Assembly: GCA_973895155.1 (NCBI GenBank)
Contig: OZ316894.1
Location: 4,960,001 to 5,024,000 of the forward strand
Length of the DNA stretch: 64,000 bases
From: Marsupella aquatica
Lineage: Eukaryota; Marchantiophyta
Reading direction: 5' to 3'
Below the pieces are notes generated by a model. It was not told where the DNA came from and searched no databases. It saw only the letters and a program-made list of their open reading frames with translations. Below are positions 28,920 to 40,764 of the stretch, in pieces (positions within the stretch are counted from its first letter, which is position 1; each line of letters begins with the position of its first letter). The position numbers were made by a program, and so were the translations under genes.

Positions 28920-31147
28920 CCACAAACATGAATGTGCACGTTTGTTATTGTTAAAAGTAGGGTCATTCCTGCTTGTGGCTGGTTGTGGTTATGTGGCGCA
29001 ACCTCGTGGTAGGGAATTGCAAGAGACCTGTCATGGGGGGCCGTAAAAAGTCATATCCAACCCATCGAGTGTATTTGGCTGGGTTTTGGGTATTTGGATA
29101 TGCATTTGAAGCACATTATACAGTTTGACTTTGTGTTGTGTTAGTTGAGGGGTTTCCAAATAATAATTAATCTACTGTGTTGTGTGGCTGATTTATAATG
29201 TGGAGGGAGGAAAAATTATGAGTTAGGGTTTGGCTGAGTTCCAATATTGCTGTTTACAGTAAACCAAAAACAAAGGTGTTCTGAGACTGGGTATTTCTCC
29301 ATAGTTCCCCAATAAACTTTGGGGGTCTTACACACAGGTGGCCAGGCTGAGCTACCAGTGGGATCCAAATTTCACTATTAACATTCAAATTTGACGCCCA
29401 CTGTGTGGTAGTTCACTTGGGTTGAGACTCATAGATCTCAAATTTAGATATGTGACTGACTGTTCCTTTCCTGTGGGTTTCACACAGCTCCCCTTGAACA
29501 AATAAAACAAAACATTTTAATTTGCATTAGTAACAATAATGTTTTCCCTGATTCTTGGAGCAGCTCTAAATTTTTCAGTAGTAACAGTAAATTTTTCTGA
29601 AAATAGTGGAGCAAAAGGCACCTTAGAGGAAATCAAGTGAGTGTAATGTGTAAAACGTAAGAAGTCTTGGGACACTTTCCCTTCCCCTTATATGTGGGTA
29701 CTTGTGGAACATAAAATTATTGAGTAAATACTTTTGAAGGTAACGGAAAACAGCCTGAAGCAGATCCAGTTGCCTCGAAGATTCACGTGAAACCATGAAC
29801 ACTGAAGGATACGTGAGGCGCCTGGCTTTCAATCGACATTATGCAGTGCCTAGAGTGGTTTTAGCCTGATTCATTGAGCTTGCTTCGTTTCCCCAATTTT
29901 CCCAATTGTGCACTCATTCAGCCGGATTGAGGTTCAGGAGATCCCTTCAATCACGTCGTGGTTACTCTTACTGACATACTATCAATTCAATATCGCCATC
30001 CGGAGTTTGTAGAGATCTACAGTAGCACAGCGGAGCACTTGCGCACTTGGTTCCTTCAGCTTAATCAAAACCGAAGTCTGTTGGGCCAAATTTTGAAAAG
30101 GTAAGAGCTCGATCTCTTTCTCTGCTCTCTGAGCTCTCTTACTAGGTAACCTCTATATCATTAATGTCAGAGTGATAATGGATCTAGCGCAACCTGTTCA
30201 AGAAATCAGATATGTGAGAGATTACAATCTTGTCTCCTCCTCACGATGTTGGGCCCAGGGTGTTGAGATCGAGGATTTAAGGCTTGGGAGCTGGTCACTT
30301 CCTCTCAGCTGTCCTAGCTGCTCTCGGGACTGCTCTGTCCTAGAGTCGCGTTTGTCATCATTCTGCTAGAGCCACAGAAAATCAATGTGCCTGGAGGTAT
30401 TGTGCATTCCGAGCTCACATGGATTTCGTTCAGTTTGCCTGTTAAGATTTGAGTGGCAAGTAGCTGGAGTGGTCCCTTACGCTCGTGGAAGAATTTGAGT
30501 GATTGTCTATCACTCAGATCTCTACGATGCTTGGTTGCTTCACTATGTTCTGTCAGGGCGGTCTGTTGCTGCGGAGTCGTGGATTCTATCGCTCTCTCCT
30601 CGCTACCTGAGTGCTGCCTCCTAAGGTTTCCATCAGATCCCTTCTTTTGTGGCGCGACATATGCAAAAAATCGGATTCGCTTTGCGTGGACAATTAATCA
30701 GTCTTTCCTATCATAGACTGCGGTCTGTCTGGCTGGTGGACGCCACTGCAGCCTAGGCACCTCCAGCGTGCCTCGGTTTCGTTTGTGTGAGCCGCTTAGA
30801 GCCAAGTTCCATGGATTTGTGTAAAGTCTTTGTCTAATATTTCCGATAATTTTCAGAATTTTGATAAAAATTGAAGCTCGCAGTTTACTCTCTCAGGGGA
30901 GGCCTCGTTTTTGGGTCTCGAATGATTATCGAGTCAAGTACTGTTTGGGACCGGTTTTTCAAGTCCCTCTGCCGTCAGTGTTGATTCTTTCCCGGCGGCA
31001 GCATCGTCATTGGTCATTGGTGGGGGTTTTCCGTTTAAACTTTTTCGCGCTGCTTGAATTGGGTTGAAAATCTATCGGTCGCCCTCTCTTGTGAGTCCAG
31101 AGCTTCGAGACGCTACCCTCGCAGTGGCGTAACGGAGGAGGAGAGAA
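28920..31147. other. gene-free interval and 5' flank of the next gene
   Basis: AT-rich, no recognised gene up to about 29.9 kb. From about 29.95 to 31.15 kb the sequence becomes more CT-rich (gagctctctt-type runs) and includes likely splice-like signals. It may hold the promoter and an untranslated first exon or intron of the CinA/adenylyltransferase gene. Open frames at 30172-30369 and 30453-30716 have no family resemblance. Confidence 0.5.
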
Positions 31148-34100
31148 ATGGATGCGGTGTTGAAGGCGGTTGTGGAGGCAATTCATGCATCGCCTACGCA
31201 AGCAGTTCTGTGTCTTTCCGGCGGAGCATCTCAGGTAGGTCTTTGACATTGTTTCAATCAGTTCTCCATGAATGCCTTCTCTCGTCGATTAAAAAACCCG
31301 AATTGTATCTTTTGATTGACCGATTCTGTCTGGCCACTTCATCGGATCATGAAGATGAAAATTGAGAAGGAAAAACACAGGATAGGACTATTTCAGTTAA
31401 GACCTGGACGGGGAGAGGCTTGTTATTTTCCTCTTGACAAAACAGCCTGAATTGCCTGATTTCTCGTTTTACAGAACGAAATTTTTACTTGAGTTGAGGC
31501 TGTCTCAGAATGAAGTGTTCAAATATGACATTGTTGCGGGCAAGATGACCAGGGGTTCAGCCAAATATCAAGAAGTACCAGCATTGCATCATTTCAAGAT
31601 CTCGTGTGTCTATACTGCTCCTCGTTTTACCTATACGGATTATGTGTAAATCAGCGTGGCAATTGTATTTTCTGTAGGCAGTGGGCTGGTTGTTGTCTGT
31701 TCCGCGAGCGTCAAGCACGGTTTTGGAGGTCACTATTCCTTACTCCCGGATCTCGATGCTTCAACTGCTCGGCAGGGTACGGAATTTACTCAAAAATGAA
31801 CAGCACCCATAATCTTGAATATACTCCTTAAATGTCTTATCTACTCTCGTAGTCTGTGATTGTGAGGGTAGGTTCTTACTCCAGGTGAAATGAACGAAAT
31901 CTCCAGACGCCGTCACAGTTTGTGAGTCGAGAAACTGCAGAGGAGATTGCTTTGGTTGCGTATAATCGCGCTCTTCTCCTCTCTTTGCCAGGTAGTTACT
32001 TCATTCCGTTCTAGTGCCAAGTGAAAGAAATGTTGTGGGTTAGCCTCCACGAAGAAGCACCAGCACTAGAGCAAGGTTCAGGACAGGATCGATATCTACT
32101 CTTGGCAATGAGGCTTATATATCTTCTGGGATGATAGCAAATCATTTTGAGCCACATTTATTGCTGCTGCACTATGTCAATGACTTCATCTCAAAATAAA
32201 TGCGCAATGGATCGATTTCGGTCCTGTGCACATCCCAGCAACCAAATATGTGAAGACTTACTAGATCTCATTTCATCGTTGGAGTCATGCGCAGGTTCAC
32301 AAGTAGCTGGAATAGGGTTTTCAGGCGCATTGGTCTCTGCTACTCCTAAGCGTGGAGAGCACAGGTAGAGTGCCTAGCTCCAAATAAGCGTATGGAGTCA
32401 GAACAGAGTCGTGATTGAGTGACTTTCCGGTAGATTCTGGAATCGATGAGAAGCTTTGAACAGTTTGAGATCCTGATTCTGTACAGGTGTCATATTGCAG
32501 CTCGAACACAGACCGGCCTTTGGCATTATAACCTCACTTTGTCAAAGGTAACATTATCAATGAATGGGTTGGCTTTTCCTATTTCCCATTGATTCCTTCG
32601 GATGACCACCATGATCCAGACGATCTGCAAAAGTAGATCCATCTGTCTCAGGTTAATGTGATTATTATGCATGGCTTGAGAGTCCTTATCAAGTTTTGGA
32701 ATATCTGTTGTTCAGGGCTTCAGGGATCGAAGAGGAGAAGATGAGCTGACAAGTAGAGTCTTAATCAAGGTGGGGTGGCTCCCTGTATTGGAACACGTGG
32801 ATTGCCGTTTAGTATGATATAGGTTGACTTACTTTGTAGTGTAAGCTATGTTAATGGTCATTAATCTGTTGTCAAGTTGCAGACTTTAGCTGATGTTTGC
32901 GGGGTACCGGGAAAATTTCCACTCGGACTCAATGAAGTGGATGAGAAACTGGACGAATCAACAGAGGTTTTTACAGCGGATGCGCAATTAGAACAACTCA
33001 TAACTGGAACAATATCAATGATCAAGTATCCTGCTTCTCGAGGTGATTAATTATGGATCCAACTTTGTAAAGGTGCTAAGATGTGCCTTGTTCCTGTGGA
33101 AAAATAAAGTTTCAATGAGTTTTAAATTGAATTTGTCTTAGCTCATTTCATTAAATCTGGCTATACGCTAGCAAGGGACAAATTAACATATCAAGGGACA
33201 TGGAAACAACCCTTTGGACTAGGATTGCTATGTCGTTAACATGGAAGGACCAATCGTTTCATTATGTCCAGACCTGACAGCGGAAGGAAGGAAAGTGGTG
33301 CTATCAGGATCCTTCAATCCGGTCCACGATGGTCATCTGAAGCTTTTGGATGTTGCATGCAGGTATTTGCCCTCCAGACAAAGTTTTTCAGATATTGCTT
33401 TTGATAGAAGGGGTACCAGAGTAGCAAAATCTGTACAGCCAACATCCTAGTTCTGTCAGCGACTTGGCTGTGATGGTTTAGCTTTGTTGCTGACATGCAA
33501 TGAATATGCCGTTCATGTTCGCAGTCTTTGTGAAGGAGGAATACCATGTTTTGAACTATCAGCTGTAAATGCAGACAAGCCTCCTCTTGCATATGATGAT
33601 ATCAAAAAGAGGGTCAAGCAATTTCAAGATAGAGGTGGTTGCACAACCCCGTTGTATTTGCTATTTTCTAAAGCTTTGACATGAGAACCTATTTGAGAGT
33701 TGTTTGTATAACATTTCCGTAATCTGAGTCTTGAATACACGGTTCTGTCTACTAAGTTACTCACCGAAGACTCTCAAAGAGGCATGATGACATTGACTAG
33801 GAAATTGTCAATCCATCCTTCTACAGGGAAAACCATTATCTTGACAAATGAACCTTTCTTCTATAAGAAGGCTAAGATTCTTCCAGACAGTACCTTCGTA
33901 ATCGGTATTGACACTGCAGTCAGACTTATCAATGTAAGGTCTCCCTGTCAGCAATTTACATTTCGGCTTTTGAAATTATGCTAATTTTAATAATCACCTC
34001 GATTTCTTTCTAGCTGAAGTCTTCCTCGCTGTGTGCAGCCAAAGTACTATGATGGCAGCAAGGACAGAATGCTAGAGGTCCTCCTTCCTGTGAGGCAACT

Positions 34101-34450
34101 TGGTTGTGACTTTTTGGTTGCAGGGCGCAAAGTAGCTGGCAAGTTCCAGGTGAGTCTTACCTACATTTTGTCTCGAAATATAGCTTCAACCTGTTTAAGA
34201 AATGTAGGTTGTCTTGTCAATCTTAAGCAGGGTCTTAGTTTTTTTATACCATGACCTTGCCTTGGCTCGAAAATTGGAGCATATGTTTGACTCGATTAGC
34301 GTTGAGAGGAAAATGAATGAACTATGTCTGCAGGTCTTGGAAGATTTAGATATACCTCTAGAGTTGCAGACCATGTTCAGGCCAGTTTCAGATGAGCTGT
34401 TTCGAGAGGACATTTCGTCTACGGAATTGAGGAACAGAAGTGGTTTGTAA
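31148..34450 (+). CDS. CinA/PncC-like and nucleotide adenylyltransferase-like fusion
   Basis: Two-domain plant protein of the kind annotated in Arabidopsis as a nucleotidylyl transferase superfamily protein (At2g01220-like). Exons: 31148-31234, 31678-31776, 31907-31991, 32295-32364, 32487-32547, 32716-32769, 32883-33042, 33248-33362, 33525-33634, 33827-33933, 34039-34149, 34334-34450. Phases join throughout to 391 residues. Residues about 8-165 resemble the CinA C-terminal/PncC fold (bacterial NMN deamidase): SGGASQAVGWLLSVP, QFVSRETAEEIALVAYNRAL, GIGFSGAL. The bacterial AESCTGG catalytic motif is not intact, so deamidase activity is unproven. Residues about 220-391 are adenylyltransferase-like, with SGSFNPVHDGHLKLL (HxGH at 232-235), an NADKPP block and ISSTELR (380-386), the NMNAT-type ISSTxxR motif. 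Start chosen as the first ATG before the conserved block. Confidence 0.93.
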
Positions 34451-35920
34451 GTACATATGCAGAACACAAGATTAAATTTAAACATTGTATAATCAACACC
34501 CATATTTATCACTGAGAACTGATGTGATTAACAATTGAAGTTACATCACAGCAGACTTGAAAAACCAACGATTTCCACGAGAGTTTCCTCGTCTGCAGTA
34601 GTACAATTGTCCATTCAAATTCCTCATCAAGTTGGTCATATTTAGGGGGCCACTTCAATAATAGCCAAAATCATGTAGACCAGGAATCTCGATCCATAAT
34701 GCACAATTTTACTGTACCTACAAGCATGAAGATTGCAACGGGGATGCAGTCATTTCTCCTTCCTATAATTGATCTTGCCTTTGGCCTTCTTCAAAAATGG
34801 AAATGACGGATTTAGTGAAAGCCTAAAGGGGTGGAGGGAGTGATTTAAGAGTCGAATGACTGGCCTACATAAGTCAAGATACTTGAAACACTACTGGGAT
34901 CAAAGGTTTCAATACTTGTCGGAAGGAGAACAATGGTGCAGTAGACGAGATCCTCCATAAGCAGATCCTCCAAATATAACAAGAAAGCCATAGTGATTTA
35001 GGGTACCTAATAGCTTTGACTAGGACCTTTGCATCTCTTGCACCAAATCTTAGTTTTAAAGTGCCACCATCCCTCATCAGGTCCTATCATTTTTATAGGA
35101 GATTTGTCCTGAAATTAGGGATGAGGTTGGCATAGTAGAGGAGGGTACTGGCTAGAATGTGAAAAGAATGGGAACTGTTCGGGTGTGGTGAACCAGCTAG
35201 GGCCTTTTGGTTCTAGGGTGATCCCCTGGCCATGACCAAAGCCATTGGTTTGCCCTAGACCACCACATTAAAGTGGAAGAGGTTGCAAGCCACAAGTTAA
35301 AAATTGAGACCAAAATTCAGAGCCTGTCAATTGTCAAATTTTGGATCAATATATATCAGATTTTGGATGGCTCAACTAAGTATTTCCTCTGCCATTCATT
35401 GTCTTAAAGTTCCACTATCCGTATCTCAAATTCTGGAGTGTGTACCTTGGCTAGAGCACACAATAAAGCAATAATCCTAGCCAGAGATGCCATATGTTCC
35501 ATTTACTGTAGGGTGTCTATTTGTGGCATGATCCCTCCCAATGCTTGTGTTAAATGTGTAGTTCACTTATTCTATGTATATTATAGTAGTAAGATGCTTG
35601 ATGGACCCCCAAGATGAAAAGCTTACTTGATGGGGCCCTTGAGCTATGCCGACCATTGATAGACCTTAAATCAATGTACCCAACATCTCAGGGGTCCCAT
35701 CAAGTACATTTTTTGGTTTATCCTTCCACTTATCCAGTTCATTGAATTTGTTTTCAAATGGCTCTGTTCATAGAAAAATGCAATGCATCTTATAGCTATT
35801 AAAATTTGATTTTCAGACGAAGGCTGGTAAGATGTAGCCACTAGCAAGCAAATGGTGGACAGAAAACCTAGCGAATTTAAATCCAAAATGGGAAAGAGTG
35901 ATCAGTGAGGTTAACCACTG
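34451..35920. other. gene-free AT-rich interval
   Basis: The 3' flank of the adenylyltransferase fusion gene, then AT-rich sequence. Frames are short and none resembles a known family. No LTR ends, primer-binding sites or strong tandem repeats were noticed. Confidence 0.5.
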
Positions 35921-35939
35921 AAAGAAAATGCTGGTTACA

Positions 35940-36170
35940 ATATACAATTAGCCCAGCAGGCGTGCAAAAACCAAGCGACTCACCAACTCGAGCACGCGAG
36001 CATGTAACTGTGCAAGTAACGAAGCAAACCAAAGCAACTCAGCGGCAAGCGATCATGCAAGTGCGCAAGTAACCAGCCAACTCAGCCGACCCCACCGACC
36101 AAGCAAGTAAACAGAGCAAGTCACAGAGCAAGCAAGCTCGGGAGCCGACAAACCGAGCAGCAAAGTAAAC
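35940..36170. repeat. CAAG/CAAGCAA-rich degenerate low-complexity tract
   Basis: About 230 bp dominated by short degenerate units such as gcaagtaa, accaagc, gagcaagc and agccgacc. It looks like an eroded short-period minisatellite. Followed by GC-richer sequence to 36.5 kb. The minus-strand frame 36479-36039 is Cys/Leu/Arg-rich and derives from this composition. Confidence 0.6.
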
Positions 36171-37371
36171 ACTAGAGGCTACATGGACCACGCGGGCCAC
36201 ATGTCCAGCGCGCGAATCATTTAGGAATATATTCACTCTGGCCGTCGATAACAAAGATCGAAGGAAGGACAAGCCAGAAGGACATCTGTGCAAGCAACGT
36301 GCTACGGAGAACGGCGGTGCGATATGGCGCGTGGGAACGAACCAGTCGCCCCTCCGGCCCTCCCTCATCCGCCCACTTGGCAATCCAGGTAGGAGCTTCG
36401 CATGATTGTCTCCCCCTTTCCCAGTTCCCACCCCTCCCGCATCCAATGATAAGAATGGGGCGGCCTGTCCATGGGCCACCCATGGTGACGACAGCCAGGA
36501 CTGTTGTTGTCCTAGCTTCAGTTGAGGGCTCTTGAGTTCTTGTTTCTTGAGTTCTTGTTAACACAGATTTCACTATTTTTAGTATTTTTCACGAACATTG
36601 AGAAGCAAAAGCTCACAGTAGAGAAGAGGAATGGGAAAAAGTGAGAAATTTTGGACCCTTCTCCCTTTATATGGCCAGCCGTCGTTTAAGCCAAGTGCAA
36701 CAATTTACCATTGTGTCTGTCTAAGTGCACAATCCCGTGACAAAGCATCTGGTGTGCACTACGGACTGACTTGCATAGAGGCGACCCCAAACTTAATGCC
36801 TGGCATCATATATAACATCACGAATTTCTTGCCTGAACCCTACAATTGGAAGGCTTCATGGCATTTATAGTGGAGATCCAAGGGCAAGATTTACAGTAGC
36901 TGGAACATTTCAGGCCCTTGCCGTCCAGTCCCTTGAGAAACAAGGAAAATTAAACCAGACATAAATTGACGTGAATGATGGAGTCTGTTAAATTCTCCCA
37001 GTTAATTTTCCCAGTTCTGTTAAATTCTCTCTAGCAGGATCATTAGATTATCCATCTCAGGCTTGTTTGCACTTACAAAAGGTGCTTAAAAGTGTGAACT
37101 CTGTCCTAAAAAAGGAAAATAAGGGACACCTTGCAGTCATCCAGGTTTTGTGTTCATGGAGTGTGCACTTAGAGAGGCACAAACGTACACTCATTATATG
37201 ATATAGAATATAGGTTATCTTGGAGCGGATAAATAGAATGACGACCCCTACCTCGTGTAAAGCCAAAGAAAACAATGGGCCCACTTTCCACTCATCACCG
37301 TAATATGATCCGAATTTAATCTTGGCCCCCCACATCCTGTAAAGACAACCTACAGTAAGTAGGAACTAAAG

Positions 37372-38310
37372 ATGAGGATAGATATGGCAGTGAAACAAGC
37401 GCAACAACAGATGGACGATGCTTGCTGGCCGCTGTCAAAGTGGATGGCCGATAAAGCACTAAAACTTACAACGACAGAAAATCACAAACAAATTAGGTAC
37501 AGAAAATGGATGGGGACAGAGATGGCGAGGAAGCAAGCACAACAACACATGGACAGCACATGATGGCTGTCACCACCTAAACCACCTAAACCACCAAACA
37601 TTGCAAAAAGAAAAATCATAAACCAGAATAGGTGTAAAAAAAGGATGGGGATAGAGATGGCAGGGAAGCAAACGCCACAACAGAAGGATGGTGCTTGGTG
37701 GCCCCCATCAAAGTCGAAGGCCGATAAAGCACCAAAAATTACAAAGAGAGAAATCGCAAATGAGATTAGGTACAGAAAAAGGATGGGGATAGAGATGGTG
37801 GAAAAGCAAGGCCAACAATAGATGGACAGCGCTTGATAGCTGTCAGCACCATTCATAACCAATAAATCACCAAAATATTACAAAGTGAACAATTACAAAC
37901 AAGATTAGATACCAAAAAGGATGGGATAGAGATGGCGGGTGAGCAAGCTCAACAACAGATGGACAGCGGTCATGCAGTCAAAGTAGATGACCTGTAAAGC
38001 GCGACAAAAATTCCAAAGAGAAACATCACAAACAAGATTATATGTAAGAGGATGGGATAGAGATGGAGGGGAAACAATCCCAACAACAGATATGGAAGGC
38101 GCTTGATGGCCCTCCATCAAAGTTGATTTCCATTCCAATAAAGCAACAAAAATTACAACAAAAAAAATTCACAAACGAGATTAGGTACAGAAAAAGGATG
38201 GAGATAGAGATGGCGGGAAAACAAACGCAACAATAGATGAGCAGCTCTTGATGACTAATAAAGCACCAAAATTTACAATGCGAAAAATCACAAGTGGAGA
38301 TTAGATATAC
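37372..38310. repeat. about 135-bp tandem array, seven copies
   Basis: The recurring core gat(a)gagatggcgggaagcaa ... caacaacagatgga, followed by an ataaagcaccaaaa-ttacaa block, occurs with starts near 37381, 37521, 37656, 37794, 37931, 38062 and 38209 (periods 131-147). Copies are clearly diverged. The minus-strand frame 37862-37482 merely reads hydrophobic Cys-rich repeats through the array. Confidence 0.92.
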
Positions 38311-38490
38311 AAAACAATTTTTAATTACATTATCATTAAAGATATTTGAATTTGCAATATTATCATTATTTTTTTCATATTTATAAAAATTAATTACCTT
38401 AATAAAATTGTTTATCTATATGTAAAATAATGGTATTTTTATAAATATAAACAAAATAATGATAATATTATGCATTAGAACATCTTTAGT
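38310..38490. other. very AT-rich spacer between two arrays
   Basis: About 180 bp almost entirely A/T with attatcatta and ttataaat-type runs, between the 135-bp array and the GC-rich array that resumes with the same aaaagatggagatagag core at about 38505. No gene. Confidence 0.6.
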
Positions 38491-38499
38491 GACAAAGAT

Positions 38500-38790
38500 A
38501 CACAAAAAAGATGGAGATAGAGGTGGCAAGGAAACAAGAGCTTTAACAGACTTAGATGGACGGTCGCCGTCGGTTGCTGCAGAGGCCACCAGGAAGCAAG
38601 TGCAACAACACACCGACGGCGATTTCTGGCCGTCACCATCATCGGTGGCCAACGGGGTGATCGGGAAGCAAGTGCAACAACAGACCGACGGCACCTGCTC
38701 GCCGTCGCCATCGTCGGTGGCCGAAGGGGACTATCGCGAAGTGAACTCAACAACAAACCGACGGCGCCTGTCGGCCATCGTCACCGTCGC
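38500..38790. repeat. GC-rich 72-75-bp tandem repeat, three copies
   Basis: The core aagcaagtgcaacaaca(c/g)accgacggc occurs near 38592, 38664 and (as aagtgaactcaacaacaaac) 38739, each followed by (c/t)ggccgtc(a/g)cc-type sequence and cggtggcc. The caagtgcaacaaca part is the same core as in the 135-bp array, so the two arrays are related. It lies about 0.8-1.0 kb upstream of the F-box gene. Confidence 0.88.
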
Positions 38791-39567
38791 GCGGACGCTG
38801 GTTGCTACCGTGGCAGGGCGCGCCCCTCTTATCCGAACGCTTGCTCCAGAAAACGTGGCGAATTTCTGTCACCTAATTTGTCGTGCAAAATGGCAGATCG
38901 AAAGCTCCAGACTATGAGAGATTTGATACTGTAGCTCTCTGTCTATGTCGGTCTCCACTCTCTCTGAATGACTGAATCCCTCCTCCGTCCGCACTGCCTG
39001 CCTCGACGCGTGTGAGAAAGACCGGGTCCCAAGAAGAACAAGAAGAGTAGAAGACCTTGCTTCTGACATCACTCCAGTGCCATACTACTACTACAGTGGC
39101 ACTGTGGGGAACGCAGCGAGGCGGAGCAAAGGTAGGCTGACGAACGAAAGGAATCGGAAGCACTTCCTTTCCCGTGCTCTTCCGTCAGGAAATTCTTGAT
39201 CTCGTGCTGGCATCGTTGATCCTTCCTTCCTCGATTTGCCCCCCTTCGCTTTTCGACCCTGGTTTGACGGAGAGCTCCCCCCCTGTTGGCATTCCCTATT
39301 AATCTACAGTGCGCTGATGTGCCGCGCATAGCCTTGCGTAGCATCAAGCTGACCCTGGATCAGGATCAGTAATGTAATTACAGGAGAGCCAGGACCGTTT
39401 CTCGGAGTGAGGGGTTTGCGTGTTTTGTCTATATGGAGAGGGAATCCCTTGGAGTTCTGCTGTGGAGGATGGAAAGATGTTCGCGTAATTGGAGGGGTGT
39501 GTGTCGCTGTAGTTGTTGCATAGTCTTGAGGAGTTGCCATCGATGTCGAGCAAGCGGGCGGGATTGA

Positions 39568-40764
39568 ATGGTGCTAGCTACCGTAGCTATGGGTACTGAG
39601 CCGGTTGCAGGAAGGGTTGTTGTTACAGGTCGAGATGGAGAGCATGGGGCGGTAACTCTCAATGACGATGTAGTCTTCGAAGTGTTAAGGCGACTGGATC
39701 CTGTTACCCTGGCAGCGGCCAGTTGTGTGAACTCCGATTTTCGGCACATGGCCGACAATGAAGCTCTGTGGGAGAAACTTTGCAACAAGCGGTGGCCCTC
39801 CACTAAGGATGCCGATGTGAAATCGATCCTGTCAAGCGTAGGAGGATTTAAGAAAATGTATGCAGAGTGCTACCCTCTGATTGTGAACAGGGAGCTGCCA
39901 GTGCTTAGGGAGGAGGATGAATTCGTATCGGAGGATTGCGACCTGTGGTGGGAGGACGACGATGACTTGGATGAACAGGAAGCGTCCGACCTCTCCCCAT
40001 TAAACCTTATCTCCATCGTGGATGTCGTCTACAAGGAAAAGTCTGTCTTCTCGAGAATTGTGGAAGGCATTCCAGGGGCGGACGACTTTCTTGGGTGGTT
40101 CTCTAATTGCCCGTTTCGCATCGATCTCCTTAAATCACCGGAGGAGGAGGACGAGCGATGGGATTACGAGAATCAAAATGCCGTGATAATTGAGGATGAT
40201 TTGCCGTCCATCACGTCTGTGGAGAAGGAGCGAAAGGATGCGAAGTTCTGGAGGGCGCTGTGGGATAACATGAGGGTCAGCTGGATCTTGATTAACAAGA
40301 AAACGAAGCAGATGGCCAATTTAACAAGCTGGACGCCTTTGGGTGGGTTACGGCACTGGCCCTGTGATGAGGACTATCTCATTCGATTCGGATCGATCCT
40401 TCCTGCGAATCGGGACTCTCTGAGCAGTGCTGTGCAATGTAACATCGTCATGAAGTGCAGATTCGCCAATGTGGGCGAGGGGGAATCTCTAAAGACCACT
40501 CTCAGACTGACGGAGCTGAGCATGCAACTTGAAGATATGGGGGGCGCTCACGTCAATGGCAAGGACAGTCTAGCGATACTTCACAGGGCGTTGGGCTGTC
40601 CTAAGAGTAGAAATCATGCTGAGGTCCTGGATTCGTATCACCAGTATCTCAAAGTCCAAAGCGAATTGAAGGAGAAGAAAATTAGACACGAGGGTCGTCT
40701 CGACACTGCTGCAGTTGTCAGTGGTATTAGTGTATTTTTGTTCGTGTGCTACTTTATCATCTAA
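39568..40764 (+). CDS. F-box protein with C-terminal membrane anchor
   Basis: Single-exon, 398 residues. The F-box spans about residues 30-76 (LNDDVVFEVLRRLDPVTLAAASCVNSDF ... LWEKLCNKRW), the part that binds SKP1 in SCF ubiquitin ligases. The ASCV-S-F pattern and the rest of the architecture resemble the plant At2g27310/At2g36090 F-box group. An acidic stretch follows (residues about 110-140, many D and E). Later blocks include FLGWFSNCPFRIDLL, WILINKKTKQMANLTSW and LRLTELSMQLEDMGG. The last about 20 residues (VVSGISVFLFVCYFII) form a hydrophobic tail anchor. Substrate unknown. An alternative start is Met8. No introns, unlike most other genes in the window. Confidence 0.9.
   Translation: MVLATVAMGTEPVAGRVVVTGRDGEHGAVTLNDDVVFEVLRRLDPVTLAAASCVNSDFRHMADNEALWEKLCNKRWPSTKDADVKSILSSVGGFKKMYAECYPLIVNRELPVLREEDEFVSEDCDLWWEDDDDLDEQEASDLSPLNLISIVDVVYKEKSVFSRIVEGIPGADDFLGWFSNCPFRIDLLKSPEEEDERWDYENQNAVIIEDDLPSITSVEKERKDAKFWRALWDNMRVSWILINKKTKQMANLTSWTPLGGLRHWPCDEDYLIRFGSILPANRDSLSSAVQCNIVMKCRFANVGEGESLKTTLRLTELSMQLEDMGGAHVNGKDSLAILHRALGCPKSRNHAEVLDSYHQYLKVQSELKEKKIRHEGRLDTAAVVSGISVFLFVCYFII

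Noticed and set aside
36039-36573. Minus-strand frames of 146 and 118 residues
   Set aside because: Low-complexity CAAG-rich and GC-rich sequence, no domain, no splice partners, no family resemblance.
37482-37862. 126-residue minus-strand frame with repeated Cys- and Phe-rich hydrophobic segments
   Set aside because: It is a reading of the 135-bp tandem array; the protein repeats only mirror the DNA repeats and break in other copies.
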